Shown here in pieces: positions 12,810 to 25,700 of a stretch of 64,000 nucleotides of DNA. The notes beneath the pieces were generated by a model that worked only from the letters and a program-made list of their open reading frames with translations, was not told the origin of the DNA and ran no database searches. Position numbers and translations under genes: made by a program. Source of the stretch: Membranipora membranacea. Lineage: Eukaryota; Bryozoa; Gymnolaemata; Cheilostomatida; Membraniporidae. Within the stretch, counting starts at the first letter, position 1. Each line of letters opens with the position of its first letter. The stretch covers positions 21,824,001 through 21,888,000 of the forward strand of contig OU612068.1 of the NCBI GenBank assembly GCA_914767715.1, given 5' to 3'.

Positions 12810-14529
12810 ATGACAAAATTAATACGTATATGCACTTACATGACTCCATAAAATGGTTTGACTGGAAGTCAAGTTAATCCTGGAGAAAAGTTTGTACTTA
12901 GGTGAAGAGTTGCCACAGAGATTGTATTAGTGGCCTTATTGGCATGGCTGTATCCTCTACACTGACATAAAAATTATCATTGTCATGAGTCGTGCCCAAA
13001 TACAACAAAAGAAAAGCTGTGGAGCATTTCAGCTTGTTAAAGCTATCTATACTTAATTATAGGTTATGATGGTAAATCTAAATGTGTGTTAAAGTATTAT
13101 TTTACATGGTTACAGTCATTGCATCAATATCTAATAATTATAAAAAAACCTGGCATTAACCGTCCTAAAACAAATATGGAATATATTTCATAAAGCAGAA
13201 AGCAAACTAACTTTATCTTAATATTATAAAGTCACTCACTATGACATGGAGCTTTGCTCTCCCTTGTTCAACTACAAATGTACCTCGCAGAGCTACGGGC
13301 TGATCACCGTATTTCTCTGCCAGGCATTTCCTAGTACAACACATATAGTTTTCTTCTCCTTTCCGTTTGCTGGCTTTAAGTTCCAGTACATGTTGCAAAA
13401 GAGGCAGCATAGAAATAGGAATTGTGATCCGATTACATTCACCGACAGAACTTCTATAAACATTTTCACCATGAAAAAAATCTCTCGCACACAAATGGTT
13501 GATTACAATATCTTCAAATTCAATGTTTCTATGTAGTAGCTTTTGGACACTAAATGGTGCCTGATTCTCCTTTTACGTTTATAGATGAAGTACCTATATT
13601 CAGCATAACAGATACATAAATGATAAGCAGCGAAGTTATGCGTCTTTTTTCAAAAGGGGAGACAATTCTGCAAAGTTCACACAAACCTTGCCACTTCTTT
13701 CGCCTTTAGATATGTAGATATTAGCCATAATTGCACATAGATCAGTGTCTATCTCTGATGCTTCACCCAGTTCAATAAAAAGACTTAAATTTGTACAAAG
13801 TTGTTGACGCCATATCTAGTCTACAATTCCACAATCAATGTAGAAATACTCCAGTATTGCATTGACAAAGTGTCCAATATTTGAATCGGGTGCATTTTTC
13901 TTTGCGCTCTAGTTTGACAATGTTTCCGCAGAGCTTGCCGCTAGGGATGGGTATTGCATAGTATCCACACTTGAACGATAAAAAAGTTTGAAGATGAGTT
14001 TTCTGCCAGTTCAGCTCTTGACATTAATCTCTTCTTTGGCTTAGGTCGATTGGTGATCATTTCAGATCTCAGCTAAAAGGTGAACAGCACTACCGATGGT
14101 ACTTGTCATGTTTACTACAGACTTCTCTGATAGCAGTTGAGTGAAACACCTGCACCTGACCTGCCAAACGTTGATAATACTATGATGTGGTCAAGCCACC
14201 AAGCTCAAGGAGCAAATTTTAATCTCTTGTGGCATGTTTTATGCAGGATGAGCAAATTGCTTTCCATTTAGTCCATTGACACCAAAATTGTTAATAAAAA
14301 TAAATCCCTGATGAAAGTGAAACATTCAAGAAAAGATGGATTGCTGTAGTTTTTTGAAATGATATACTAGAACTTAAATCATATTCTCCAGTTAAACATT
14401 TAATGGTAATGATAACATGAATATTAACTTTTCATTTTATCGTTGCTTGTATGTTTACTCCTCACGTGTTAGAGATAAAGAAAAAGTCAGACGGAAAGAT
14501 AAATAAGGGTGCTCAGTTTGTTGGCCGGT

Positions 14530-14648
14530 CGAAGAATGCCTGGAGAAACCAAAGACACCAGGTGGTCTGTAAACTGCAGCGGAACTTGGACCCATGACAT
14601 CCAACATTAATATACTAGGATACAGGCGCTCTAACCAACTGAGCTTTG
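14530..14648 (-). repeat. tRNA-derived SINE fragment
   Basis: The minus strand reads AAAGCTCAGTTGGTTAGAGC (A box) and about 45 bases later GGGTCCAAGTTCC (B-box-like), then CTGCAG. This is the tRNA head seen in the better copies at 32040-32265 and 33045-33200. Confidence 0.6.
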
Positions 14649-14809
14649 AAAATTTAAAATGTTATTGCTGTGTGTTATTTCATTTTGGTTCCTTTCCTAG
14701 CTTCTTGATTCTGCTGATCTTCTAGAATGTTATGCTTTTAAAGGACTCTCAGAACAGATATCACAATTTACTACACATGTAGAAAGATGACTTGAAAAGC
14801 TGCCATCAA

Positions 14810-14815
14810 TTTATT
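14810..14815 (-). terminator. Candidate polyadenylation signal of DNAAF8
   Basis: AATAAA on the minus strand 338 bases beyond the DNAAF8 stop codon. Position is plausible, but single hexamers are common in AT-rich DNA. Confidence 0.3.
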
Positions 14816-15152
14816 CACACATGCCTACAAGTAGCAGGGCAGAGATATTGTGACACCGGAAACATGCAAGTTTCCCGTCTATAAAATACATGACGGTAAG
14901 TTCTGGTAAGTATGTTTATTCTAATATGACACTTAAAAACCACCAAGTCACATCACAGATAAACGTTTGGATGGAACAAAAAAAAATTCAAATGGCAGGT
15001 TTATCTAAAACGGAACATTGCAATAATACGGATGGACCACCTAAAGTAAAAGTAAAACTTGACATCACAGTCATTATGAGCAAATTTAAATGTTGATTTT
15101 ACTCATTTGTGGACGGAAATTTAGGTGAGAATTTAAATGAGTCAGAAGTATG

Positions 15153-16731
15153 TTAGCTCTCCATGCTATCTCTTTGCGTCTTTTCAATAATGCTGATCTT
15201 ACAGTCCTCTCCTAGAAGCTTGTCAAAGAAAAATGCCAGCAAGCGATTTGCCTGGAATGAAGAAAAAAAAAAGTTTTCTGATATGCATTGCAATGTTATT
15301 AGTGATCCAATAAAATTAGTGCCATAGACTAAGATTCTGTTAAACTAAATGTTGTGCAATGTACTTCATTAGATTTTGGGAAAAAATTGGTCAGGGGGTC
15401 TTCAATTAGAGTGAGCGAAGCTTTACTAAGACAAATTATCTCTTTCACATCGCTCGGAATTATTGCTCGCTTAAAACTTTAAGTGGACAAATTCGTTCAC
15501 TCAGAATGTATATAGTTCCATCAATGTAAAACATTTTGCCCATAATGATTTAGACTGCCAAATAAAGTATTATAAAAAAAAAAAAATGAGTGAGGGATTT
15601 GTAAGCGACACCTAAGCAGGTCTCGCTTACACACTGAGGGATCAGATTGTAATTTTGGCTGTTTTTAATTGTAAGACCCCCTTGATAACTTGACAGTAAA
15701 CAAATATAGAGAACACCACTTACTGAAGGAATGTCTTTTGGAATCTGCATAAACTTCATATAGTCGTCCTTGCTCTTGTCAATCTTTATCATTCCTCTAA
15801 AAGGGAATCATGATAATCAGTTTAGAGAACCTCAACTAAAATTTGAGAAGCCATGGGAATTGTCCGCCCATTAGACGACTGCAAATGTAGTCAGTAGATG
15901 AGCCATGCTGTCAAGGTGTAATTCAATGAGGTTTGAATTTTTTCCTTTAACCTTATTGGCATTACTTCCATTCGATAAGGTTTCACAAAATTAGCCATCA
16001 AGTAGCAGTAGTATATCACGTCATCAGTGTGTTCGTTCCCTCGACTGAGATCATACTCACACTTCCATAATGTAGTTGAATGAGATGACAGAGTGTTCAC
16101 ATTGCACAGCTAGTACTAGTATAGGAGCAGCAGATAGTAGGGGCACCTGAGCGAACGTCCCCGCATTTATAACATGTAAATAGTCCTGGGCCTGTTCCTC
16201 AGTGAGCCACATCAACCTAGCTCCAACTATTGACACCCTGTGCAAAATTTAAAAAAAAAGGATTGAAATGGAGTGGAAATTTGAGGGGACTTCTTTCCTG
16301 AACTTGAGCATTAAAGCATTAAACAAAGCTAATAAGTGATAAAGACAAGTATTAAATTCTCATCTTGGCGTCTAGTGTTAAATCTATCCGCAATCCTGAA
16401 TAATTTAAGATGAGAACTTGATAATAGGAAAAATAGCTTATATTGCAAATTGGAGTTAGCCTCATTTACGATTGCGTATGGAGTTACGGTAGATTTCTTT
16501 GAAAGAATTTGCAGACATCAATGGTTCGATTCTGATTTTGATAAAGGCTTACACTGCGCAGACCAGGGCTTCAGACCTTTCACTGTTAGCGATTATGTAC
16601 TAACCCTTGTGATTGTAGACACTGTATAACATCTGTATATTTGGCCTCTTTAGTACCAGACTCCAGTCTTACAAGTGGAGGTAACATCACTATACAGTTT
16701 ACTTCATTCAGACGTGCTAGGTTATAGGGTC
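15153..16731 (-). other. C-terminal NDK-like module 4 of the DNAAF8 homolog
   Basis: Exons 29-32, residues about 1582-1739, ending at TAA. NEVNCIVMLPPLV resembles strand 1, GVSIVGARLMWLTEEQAQDY resembles strand 2 with the following helix, and APILVLAVQCEHSV resembles the strand before the GENAV helix. The LLGPTDP and HGSDS motifs are absent; the chain ends with an amphipathic LLAFFFDKLLGEDCKISIIE. Fold inferred from pattern only. Confidence 0.5.
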
Positions 16732-19700
16732 CTGTAACGAGAGATATATCATGGCATTATCTAGGGAGCCGTTAGGACTGGAACAGGTTCAAAACGCGTT
16801 CCAGCCACAGGAAACATGTGTAAAAATTTAGTATTAAAATCCTATATTTACTTCACCTACTCTATAAAACCCTTAACGACTTGGTATGGAGACCGTTATA
16901 ACAAAATATATAATTATGTAAACTATATATTTATATTTTTATAGCATACATATATATATATATATATATATGAAAACCTCAATAAAAACGCATATTAATA
17001 AAAAATATCCAAATCTTGCTCAACAGTTTAATGCGCAACCTCCCATCGAGGGGGGAATTACATAACATATTTGATAGTTGAAGTAAGCACAATCAGAAAA
17101 GGTGGTGTGCTCTCAGCCGTTCGAAGTTTTAAAAAATGGCAATATCTGGCATTTGATAATGTTCTGTGAAATAATTAAATTGTTACAATTTTGCAGCATT
17201 TGTAAAATATTACCTGTATCAGTGAGGATGCGTTCTCGGGCTATCCTATTATTAGCTGATAGTCTTGAGTCAACACCAGGACATGATATCTCATCAGCTG
17301 TCAGATCTACTGTAGTAGAACAGCACAAACCCTCCGGGAAAAACTTCTTAATATCCGCCACAGCACCGGCATAACTTCTACTCGCTAAAAGAGAGCAAGC
17401 GATTCGAGTGAAAATGGTGCCATAACTTATGATACTGATGAAAAGCTGTCAAAATTCTAACCCTATATACATTGTAATATATATATATATTATTTTATTT
17501 GGCAGAGAATATCTTTGCTGGATGTCTTTCCATTGCACATTGCTGCCTTTGCTAGATTATGAGGCTAGCGCCACATTGAACACATTCAACCAGAGACTGA
17601 AAGGCTCCTTGATATTTGACAATCAATTCTCATTTTGGTTCTCGTGATCCTAGGCAAGTCAAGGCAAGTCACTGCACCATGGTGACTGTCTGCTCAGCAA
17701 ATAATTGTTGCATACAGCATGAGATCCCTAAGGTTGAATAAAATATCAATAAAGGCAAAAGTAGACTCGGTGGCATGAATCAATCATGACTTGTTTTCTT
17801 CTTACGCTGTACTTACCATAAAATGCATTATGTGTAATACTTGTCCCATACATGCCGCGCCACAGGAAGGGATCAAGTTGTTTAGCTTTTTTGGAGTCTT
17901 CTGGTCCGAGCAGATCTAGTAACTTCTTCACAGCATTCTCTCGATATAGCGCCAGAATGAGGCTTACTCCAGAGGTCATGTGACTTATATCTTCCTTATA
18001 TAAGTCCTCGCTCTGTGTAGTTAAACCACAAAGCAGATAGTGGTAAGATTAACGAAGCACTTGCCAATAAATGACGACACAATATCAATCGGAGGATTAA
18101 TCTCAAAATAAATATACAGATATTACTCGCTGTAGTGTCTGAACACTATGCCTGCAAGTAGACATAGTGACATAGTCTATTTCTGCAGCACAGCGGTGGT
18201 GGCGCTGCCTTCCATCAAGTTTAGCAACTCCAAGACTTCGAGGCTTCGAGATAGCAAAGCCGGTGTCCCAATTAGGCTCAAATATTTCCAAAACATAGGT
18301 TCACATTGTTTTCCTATTTAGATACTCAGTCTAGGTGAATCAATTCTGTCCCTATGCTGCAGAGACAAGCGCATACTTCAACAGATCACACATGCACAGA
18401 GTTGACATACACCCCTCTATATAATGAGTTAATTACCTTTCTGACTGTGTGAGATTGCAGACAGGCAGCTTCAAAGTCTGTCAGCTTGATAAGCCTCATT
18501 CCCACTATATGGAACCTCTCTCTGTATATACCCCGAAGTAGCTTAGCCAGGTTCCTCTTAGCCAGCGCAGAGGGTTTCATTATTAGGACTGTTGTGATTG
18601 GTCGAGGTCCCATCTGCATAGTCTTATATATTGACTCCTCTATATACATGGTAGACTGTGGGGGCGTTTTGGGTGGAGTTTTTGGAGGTGTCCTCAGACC
18701 ACGCCCAGACCTTGGGCGCCTGTGCTTTGTGTGTATACTGTAAAATTGGTGAACATCGATATCAGCATCAGTGTTATATAGCGTGACAATTAACACTTGT
18801 GGAAAAAGACATTCTCATATACAATATCAAAATTGATTGAGAATCATGAGAAGTTGCCCTCTCACTTTCATTTTGACTGATTTAGAATTATTCTCCTTTA
18901 CTCAGCACAGTGCACTATTTGGAATCTCACCCTGACACAATCAACCACACAATCACAAAGTTAATCTCATGTAGACCATGTTAATGAAGAGAGAGCCTGT
19001 TATGCGGAGCTTAAACTTTGTATTAAAACAAACTCTCTGTCAGTGTCACCATGGCCAAACTTCATAGGCGATGAAAAGGAACACTCACATATCATCATCC
19101 CATGTATCTTTTTGCGATTTAACCTCAGATCTCAGTGGTGGTAAATATGTCATGAGAGGGCGGTTCTCATTATCAGCAAACAGCTCCCGATCAAAGAAGA
19201 AGAGAGAAACGAGTCTGTAGGCTAGCTCAGGTGAAGCTGATACCATCCGGTCTAGTGGTAACTACATAAAATAAAACATCCCAATATATTATCACAAAAT
19301 GGCTCTATTGTTTTGCGACAGGGATCTTGGTTTGAAAGTCTGAAAAAGTTTCCTATTGTCAAAAATTTAGCTGCTGACGATAGTGTTTACAATGCTTCTT
19401 CTTTCAAGCAGTTAAAAACATCAATTACATTTTAACACTTACCAAACCAATCGGTTGACATAACTGGTAATTTAATGCATAGAATAAGATCTTTCACATT
19501 CTATAGCAAGAACTTGGACCAGCAGAGGTTCATTTGTCAGTTGACCCCCAATAGCACCTTTAGCTCACTCTACCGCACCCATGCCCTAATGTCAAAGTAA
19601 CTATTGATCATATGCGAAAACAAACCTTTTCATGTCTGTCGAGTTTAGTCTTGATAATGTCTTTGATTCTCTGTGTACAGTTCAGCCCTCTGAACACAAG

Positions 19701-22700
19701 AATAACAGCAGGCTCTGAGCAGAGCTGTTTTACGCTGGTCCTCCAATCAGCTTGTCCAACCTTGACATATATATTTGTACAATTAGAACTATATACAGGC
19801 CATTATGAGTACTCCGCAACATACCATATGCGCAGAGACAAAATCATTTTGCAACTGGTTATATACATATTTAATTTTATATATCATAAAACTTATTGTT
19901 CAATGTATTCAACGTTATAAAGTTTGATCAATTTTGACGGCAACGGAGTTGCTCCTCCTTTACATATAGCAGCAGCAACAGTAAAGTACATCAATGATGG
20001 CAAAATGGATCAAACTTGATTTGAGTTTTTATATATATATATATATATATATAAGTTATATACCTCATATGGGGTAAGCTCTTTAGCTTGTACACTGTTG
20101 AGTGCGGGTAACCATTTGATACCCAGTAATTCTAATCCTTCAAGATCTGTAGAGAGCTGAGGCTGAGATCTGTGTCTGTGAGGCATTGTGTTCAATAGTC
20201 GAGCTGAAAACAGCAACCAGAAAACGTCGAATGAAATTGTGCAATACAGTGCCTTTGTCTTTGTAAGCAATCAAAGCACTAACAACAAATTATATTTGTT
20301 AGCTTGGATAAAAGGGGAATAAATTAAAAGAATAGACTGTCAATAATATAGATCAAGTTTGGTCCGACTTTCTCCTGTTCCGAGTTGCTCCAAGTTGGTC
20401 AATGACTTTCTAGGGGGCAACTCGGAACAGAAAAGCAGACTATATCTCAAGTTTGCTGAAGCGGGAACAGAGGAATTAAACAGGTAACTCAAAAAAGCCT
20501 CCAACAGCATAGACAATGTGTTGTCTCTGATTGGTTGGATTGAGTGAAACCCACCCAATCAGGGCCAACACATTGGCCACCAACAGCACAGCTTCAGCAT
20601 TTACCAATAGTCATATAAGTAGTGGAGATGCCCACATCACAGGTGTGATACAGAACCACACATGATATCATCTCCGGCTGATCCGTTAAATCACGGTTAT
20701 TATTAAACCATGACGTGATGTGACTAGCGTGAAACCAATCAGACCGGAGAGGGCACTAGCAAACATAAAGTACATTGAATAGGGTACTCTCTTCAGGATC
20801 ATTTAAAGCCTACCCAAACAAAAACTGCATGTTATAGTTATGCAGATACTTCTGATAAAGTCATGAACCTGTACATAGAAACATGATAATGCAGGTAATG
20901 AGAGTTACCTTCCCTTATGAGAGGCACTCTTTCCATCACCAATGATTCATGCGAAGAAGAGTATTGAAAATTTTTACTGTGCAAATTTGACATAACTTTA
21001 CCAAAGTAACTGCCTAACTATAACATACATTGGTATTTGGTTAGTCGCTTATTTTTTCATTACTACTTAAACAGTAGATATTGAGTTCTTGTCCTTGGGG
21101 AGTGTTGAACCCACAAACGTCGCAAATGTCAAAACGTCGCAATCTAGCATTCCACTTAACGTCGCAATCCCAAAATGCTTATAAAAGGCGGCCTGTGTGT
21201 TAGGTTTATAGTACACAACTTATCTGGGAAAGTTGCTTCTCCATTATCTGGTTGGGGTAGCCAATGATTCATTTGTAATTTAGAAACTCACTCAAATGAA
21301 GTGGCCCAAAGATGAATCAGGGTTGTTGTTGATAGTGAATTCTAATTTCAAATGGAAATCAACGCTATTCATTTATAAGCCTTCGACTTCTCCCCGAGGA
21401 CTAATGATAAAAATAAAATCTCACATACCTAATAGCAGGTAGAATGTACCGACGTGATGATTCCCTACTAGAGTAAGCACAGAGGTCTGCTCTAACTCTA
21501 TATTACTGTGTAGTTTAGGAGCTATATAACCAGTAAATGCGGGTGAGTCTAACTCAGGAACCTGAACAGCCAAACAGAAATAATAAATAAACAGAGACAA
21601 CGTAAGTACTGAGGAACGACAGCAGTAACAAATGAAATTTAAAATCAGCAAGATATAAAAACAAGGCACTTATAGGAAAAGAATACATAGTCCTCATGCA
21701 AACAAGAGTTTTCTCTCTTCTGATTTTAGGTGTTGCATAAGAGTTGATGAGCAGTCTTGATGAAACTAGGCAATCAACAGGGGATAACATGAAGCTGAGA
21801 CCATCAGGAATCATTAAAATGAAACAAAGCTGACAACAAATGACCAAATAATGTACTAATGTAATATGGGTTTTATACCTTGGTGAATTCCCCTCCAATA
21901 AGATTCAGCAGTCCATCACTATAAGGCGAGACATGGAAGAGATAAGCGCTGGATAGTCGGCCATCAACTGCATCATCACATCGATCCAGCAGACCCTGAA
22001 GAGTAAGCTGCACCATGAAGTTCTCCACCAGACTAGATGAGTTGTGTAACGCGTTCTCTTTACTTAGCTGCAGTAACAGCGCAGGCCGAGGCACTTCATG
22101 GTGTGTGTGAGATAGAGTCGGGCAACCTGAAATAATAGCAGAATGTGATAAATACATATCGAACTTTAACATTCTACCAACTGTTGTGTATTATATGGAT
22201 TAGGTAAACAAATCTGACTCTGAACAAACATATGGCTGGTCATGTCTGGTTGTTAGAACGCATTTCCCATCTTTGATTGGTCCACAAGTTTAGGAACGTA
22301 ATGTGAGGACCGAGTTGTTAAAGGTTCTTACTAGGACGTCAATTGATTCATATCAATCGCTGTATCAAACTAGGTTATGAAGATGGCGCAATTAAAATAT
22401 ATTGATATTTTGGAACATATTTTAATGAATACAAAAACAGGAAAAAAATGTGCGATTACATACCTAGAAAAGAGTTGAGATTGGTTCTGGGTGACGATGG
22501 CGAGGTAGTGTAGTCTGCAGTGTAATAATATGAGTACTCAGAAGTTATACCTGTAAATATAACATATGATACACATCATATGAGGTTTTCTGTGTGCGTC
22601 TAACACGCATGTCTACAGGTTCCATATTTATTGGTATGAATTGATTCAGTTATGAACTTGAAGTTATAACATGTTGAAGTCGAAATTACCAGAGGAGCAT

Positions 22701-25700
22701 ATCTCATTTACACATGTAATTGGCTAGCCAATCTTTTTGACATTGCGCTTGAAATCAGAACATTCCAGAACACCATATAACTTCAGTTCTTACCTAGGGA
22801 TGAAACTTGTTTCTGTGTGAGTCGTCTCCTTCTGAGGCCTCTGAGATGGAATCCCCTTCTTTGGCAAGCTGCCAGGATTATTCCTATACACTTGATGGGC
22901 AGTAATGGTGAGATCACAAGAAATATATCAGCTGTTACGGTCGCTGTCAGCAATGAGATTGGTGAGATTCTACATATAGGAAACAAAAGATAGAATCATT
23001 ATACATGAGCAGGTAATTCCAAATGTCCACCCTCTAAAGATCACAATAATGACTAGAAAACCAAATATATGTATCAAATTAACATTTGTGTTTGGCAAAA
23101 GCAATTCAGAAATTACAAAGGGGAAATATTTATAAGGCAATCAATAATTAACAGTAACACCGAGCCCCATAAATCATTTCTCCCACTCTTCCTAAGTAGG
23201 AAGTGAAATAATCTAATACTGATCTTGCCAAATCAAGTATGATCTGAAAAAATGTCGCAAATAAATTGGGACCAAAACTAGAACAAGCTGTCACACGTAG
23301 GACATGAACGGAGACAAGCAGTTCCCGCACTGACACTGTTAACACGTATGTCTCTTATCGTTAGAGTCAATTAAGTATCAGTACCTAACATGTTTCTGTC
23401 CCTAATTAATGAAATTGACCTTGGGTTGTCTGACCAGATTCGCTCTGATGGTACTCTTACTAAGTGAATTAATTCACTCTCTACTATCAGAGATATACAT
23501 GCAATAGTATATCACGTGATCAGTATGAGCAGTTTCTCTTTATCTAACCTTGTCATGGCTGTGAAGCTGTCAGTGAGAGCATCTCCTGCCCCAGCTAACT
23601 GGTCAGCTATCGAGCTCTCTATAGGCGATGTGTTTATTATGTGGTTATCTGGTACTCTACCACCAAACCAACGGGATAACTCCTCGGTAACTTGTACTGG
23701 GTTACGTGGTGTGAACAAAGTCATACTACTCCTGTCCTGACCTTTAAAAGATAATTAATATTATCATTACACATTTTTAATGAGTAATAATACTCAAACA
23801 ATACCTAAAAATCAACTTTATGTATCTATTTTACATAAAGCAACTCAATCCCAACACAAAAACGGCAAAGGTAGACAAAGAATGAAGTTTATTATAACTA
23901 TTCTGCTTCAGCTCCGGTATGTCTCAAAATCTCTACATGATCACCCCTATAAATCACAGATAAACATTGTGTCAAAGGTTGATATTCCTATTCTTGTAGT
24001 AGTTGAGCCTGACATTTCATCAAATAAAATGAATGAAAGCAAGGATCACCAAAATATGTATTTGAAAAAAAAAAGTTTAATTGATTATTAGTGACTAACC
24101 ACCAAAAAGAGCAATAAGAGAGTTAGGGTCTGTATGCCGAGCTAATACTGGATCCATTGGTCCTAGCTCTTCTAACCATACAGGTCGTGCCAATGTTCCT
24201 CTGATACCCACGGCAAGGATCGGACCCACCTGGGCCGACACGCCTGCAAACAGAGAAATAGCACCATATGATTAATTGATTGATTGTATTGCTATCTATC
24301 ATCAGCCATAAAAGTTGTGAGAACAAACACATAATGCAAGTGTCTCATTATCTACAATCTATATGCGCTGGCAAACACATTTTAGTAGTTCCAACGTAAT
24401 ATTTCAGTTTTGTGACATCTAAAGGTGTCCATTCTTGTGTAGCCAATGTTAGGGCTCTCATTGGTGGATTGGGAGAAAAACCCACTTACCAATCATAGTC
24501 AACACATTGGCTAATTCTTGAGCAGCAAAATTATTTCCTGAAAAATTGTTTTGCTGTCTAAATTTTAATTTCATGAGCATTGGGAGCATTGAATTTATTT
24601 TGCACCTTGTTTTGAGTTTGGTGTAGCGAGGCGGAGGCCTGATATATCGAGTCCATTCTGAAGTAGTCTACTTAGAACAGCAAACAGCGAGCTACAATCC
24701 CTGTATATATCCTTGTAGATGAGCACCAGCGTATTCTGGATATCATTTCTCTCCTCCAACTAGACACCAAATGGAGATAAATCAATTTTGATAAATTTTG
24801 TGTTTTGGCAAGGAGTAGTCTGCCCAACATCAGTGTTAAGATAACTCTTATTTCTGATTTATCTTCGAAATTACATTTTACTGGAAGTTGTGTCCCTAAT
24901 GTCAGTGATAAGGCAACTCCCAAATACATCAAACAAAACAATGATCAATCTGTGAAACCAAGGATTTCAAGAGTGAATCCTTGGTGAAATCCTTGGTGAA
25001 ACAAGATTCTCGCAATGCTACTTAGAGTATTGGTAGCATTGCTACAAAACTTGGATAATATTGTTTTTTGTTTGTAGTAAAAACAGTCTATTATATGCCG
25101 GTAATTTTCAATGTGTTGAATTCATATTTTTGATGAAGATGAAGAAAAAAGTAATTCACTCACATTCTGTAATTCATCATCAGCGTAATGTGAATGCTCC
25201 TCATTGCGTACTGTCTGCCAAAAAAATCCTTCTTCTGCACCAAAATGCTTCTCTATAATACCCTCATTAGTCTGCACCTGAAAAATGGTCATCAGTTTAT
25301 GAGGTAGCTGTCAGGTACATCATACTACATCAAATGACAAGAAATTATTTTCAGATGTTATGAATGTAGCATGCCATGCAATGCCATGCACTGAATAAGG
25401 ATGATTGACAGAAATTTTTTTTCTAATCAAACAAGACAGTAACATCCATTGTCCGATTATTTGAACTATTAATCTGGGTAGCCAGTTGAACTGAATCAAG
25501 TCCATTGACCTTGCCATAAATAGTTACATTTCTGATGGTACAACCCATAATTAGTAATATAAATGTTACCCAGAAAGTCTATCATAAGATGGTTTCAACT
25601 TATGAATGTGACAATGTGATGCCTTACTTGTATGAATGTAGACAGAGGTTTTTTTGTAACCTCTAGTGGAGGGGGCGTATATAAGTACCCCGCTCCATCC

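Larger units (their letters stand above)
3105..13800 (-). pseudogene. C11orf54-family copy, 3' half, probably a pseudogene
   Basis: Four exon-like blocks on the minus strand: about 13800-13687 (DLCAIMANIY...SGK), about 13410-13240 (LELKASKRKG, then GDQPVALRGTFVVEQGRAKL), 3735-3623 (TEEQLDNWLKYYEYEAP) and 3278-3105 (VEHFHCF, GGHYHYD, then a stop). Together they match the C-terminal two-thirds of C11orf54, including the His-rich metal site EHFH..GGHYHYD. Exons for the first third were not found upstream. Two defects are visible. The exon at 3735-3623 is 113 bases; one extra base just after YLVS would restore both length and frame with the family's SRDPG. The exon near 13410 has a polypyrimidine tract ending in CAA where CAG is expected. 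The intron 13239-3736 is 9.5 kb and packed with mobile DNA. A sequencing error could explain one defect but hardly both. Confidence 0.7.
13801..15152. other. Region between C11orf54 copy and DNAAF8 3' end
   Basis: Contains a SINE-like tRNA remnant (14530-14648), a candidate DNAAF8 polyadenylation signal (14810-14815, minus) and decayed coding-looking stretches on the minus strand around 13880-14010 (for example YYAIPIPSGKLCGN) that match no family I know. The missing 5' exons of the right C11orf54 copy were looked for here and not found. Confidence 0.4.

Noticed and set aside
13441-13549. Upstream extension of the C11orf54 exon reading RNIEFEDIVINHLCARDFF.
   Set aside because: No family similarity, and the acceptor at about 13549 is in the wrong phase for the preceding exon.
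16005-16034. TAGTATATCACGTCATCAGT, resembling one end of MITE family B.
   Set aside because: Only one end is visible, so it is too short to call as an element copy.
23148-23345. Minus-strand open frame VRELLVSVHVLRV and following residues next to a DNAAF8 exon.
   Set aside because: The phases of exons 18 and 19 already join without it, and part of it lies in the MITE.
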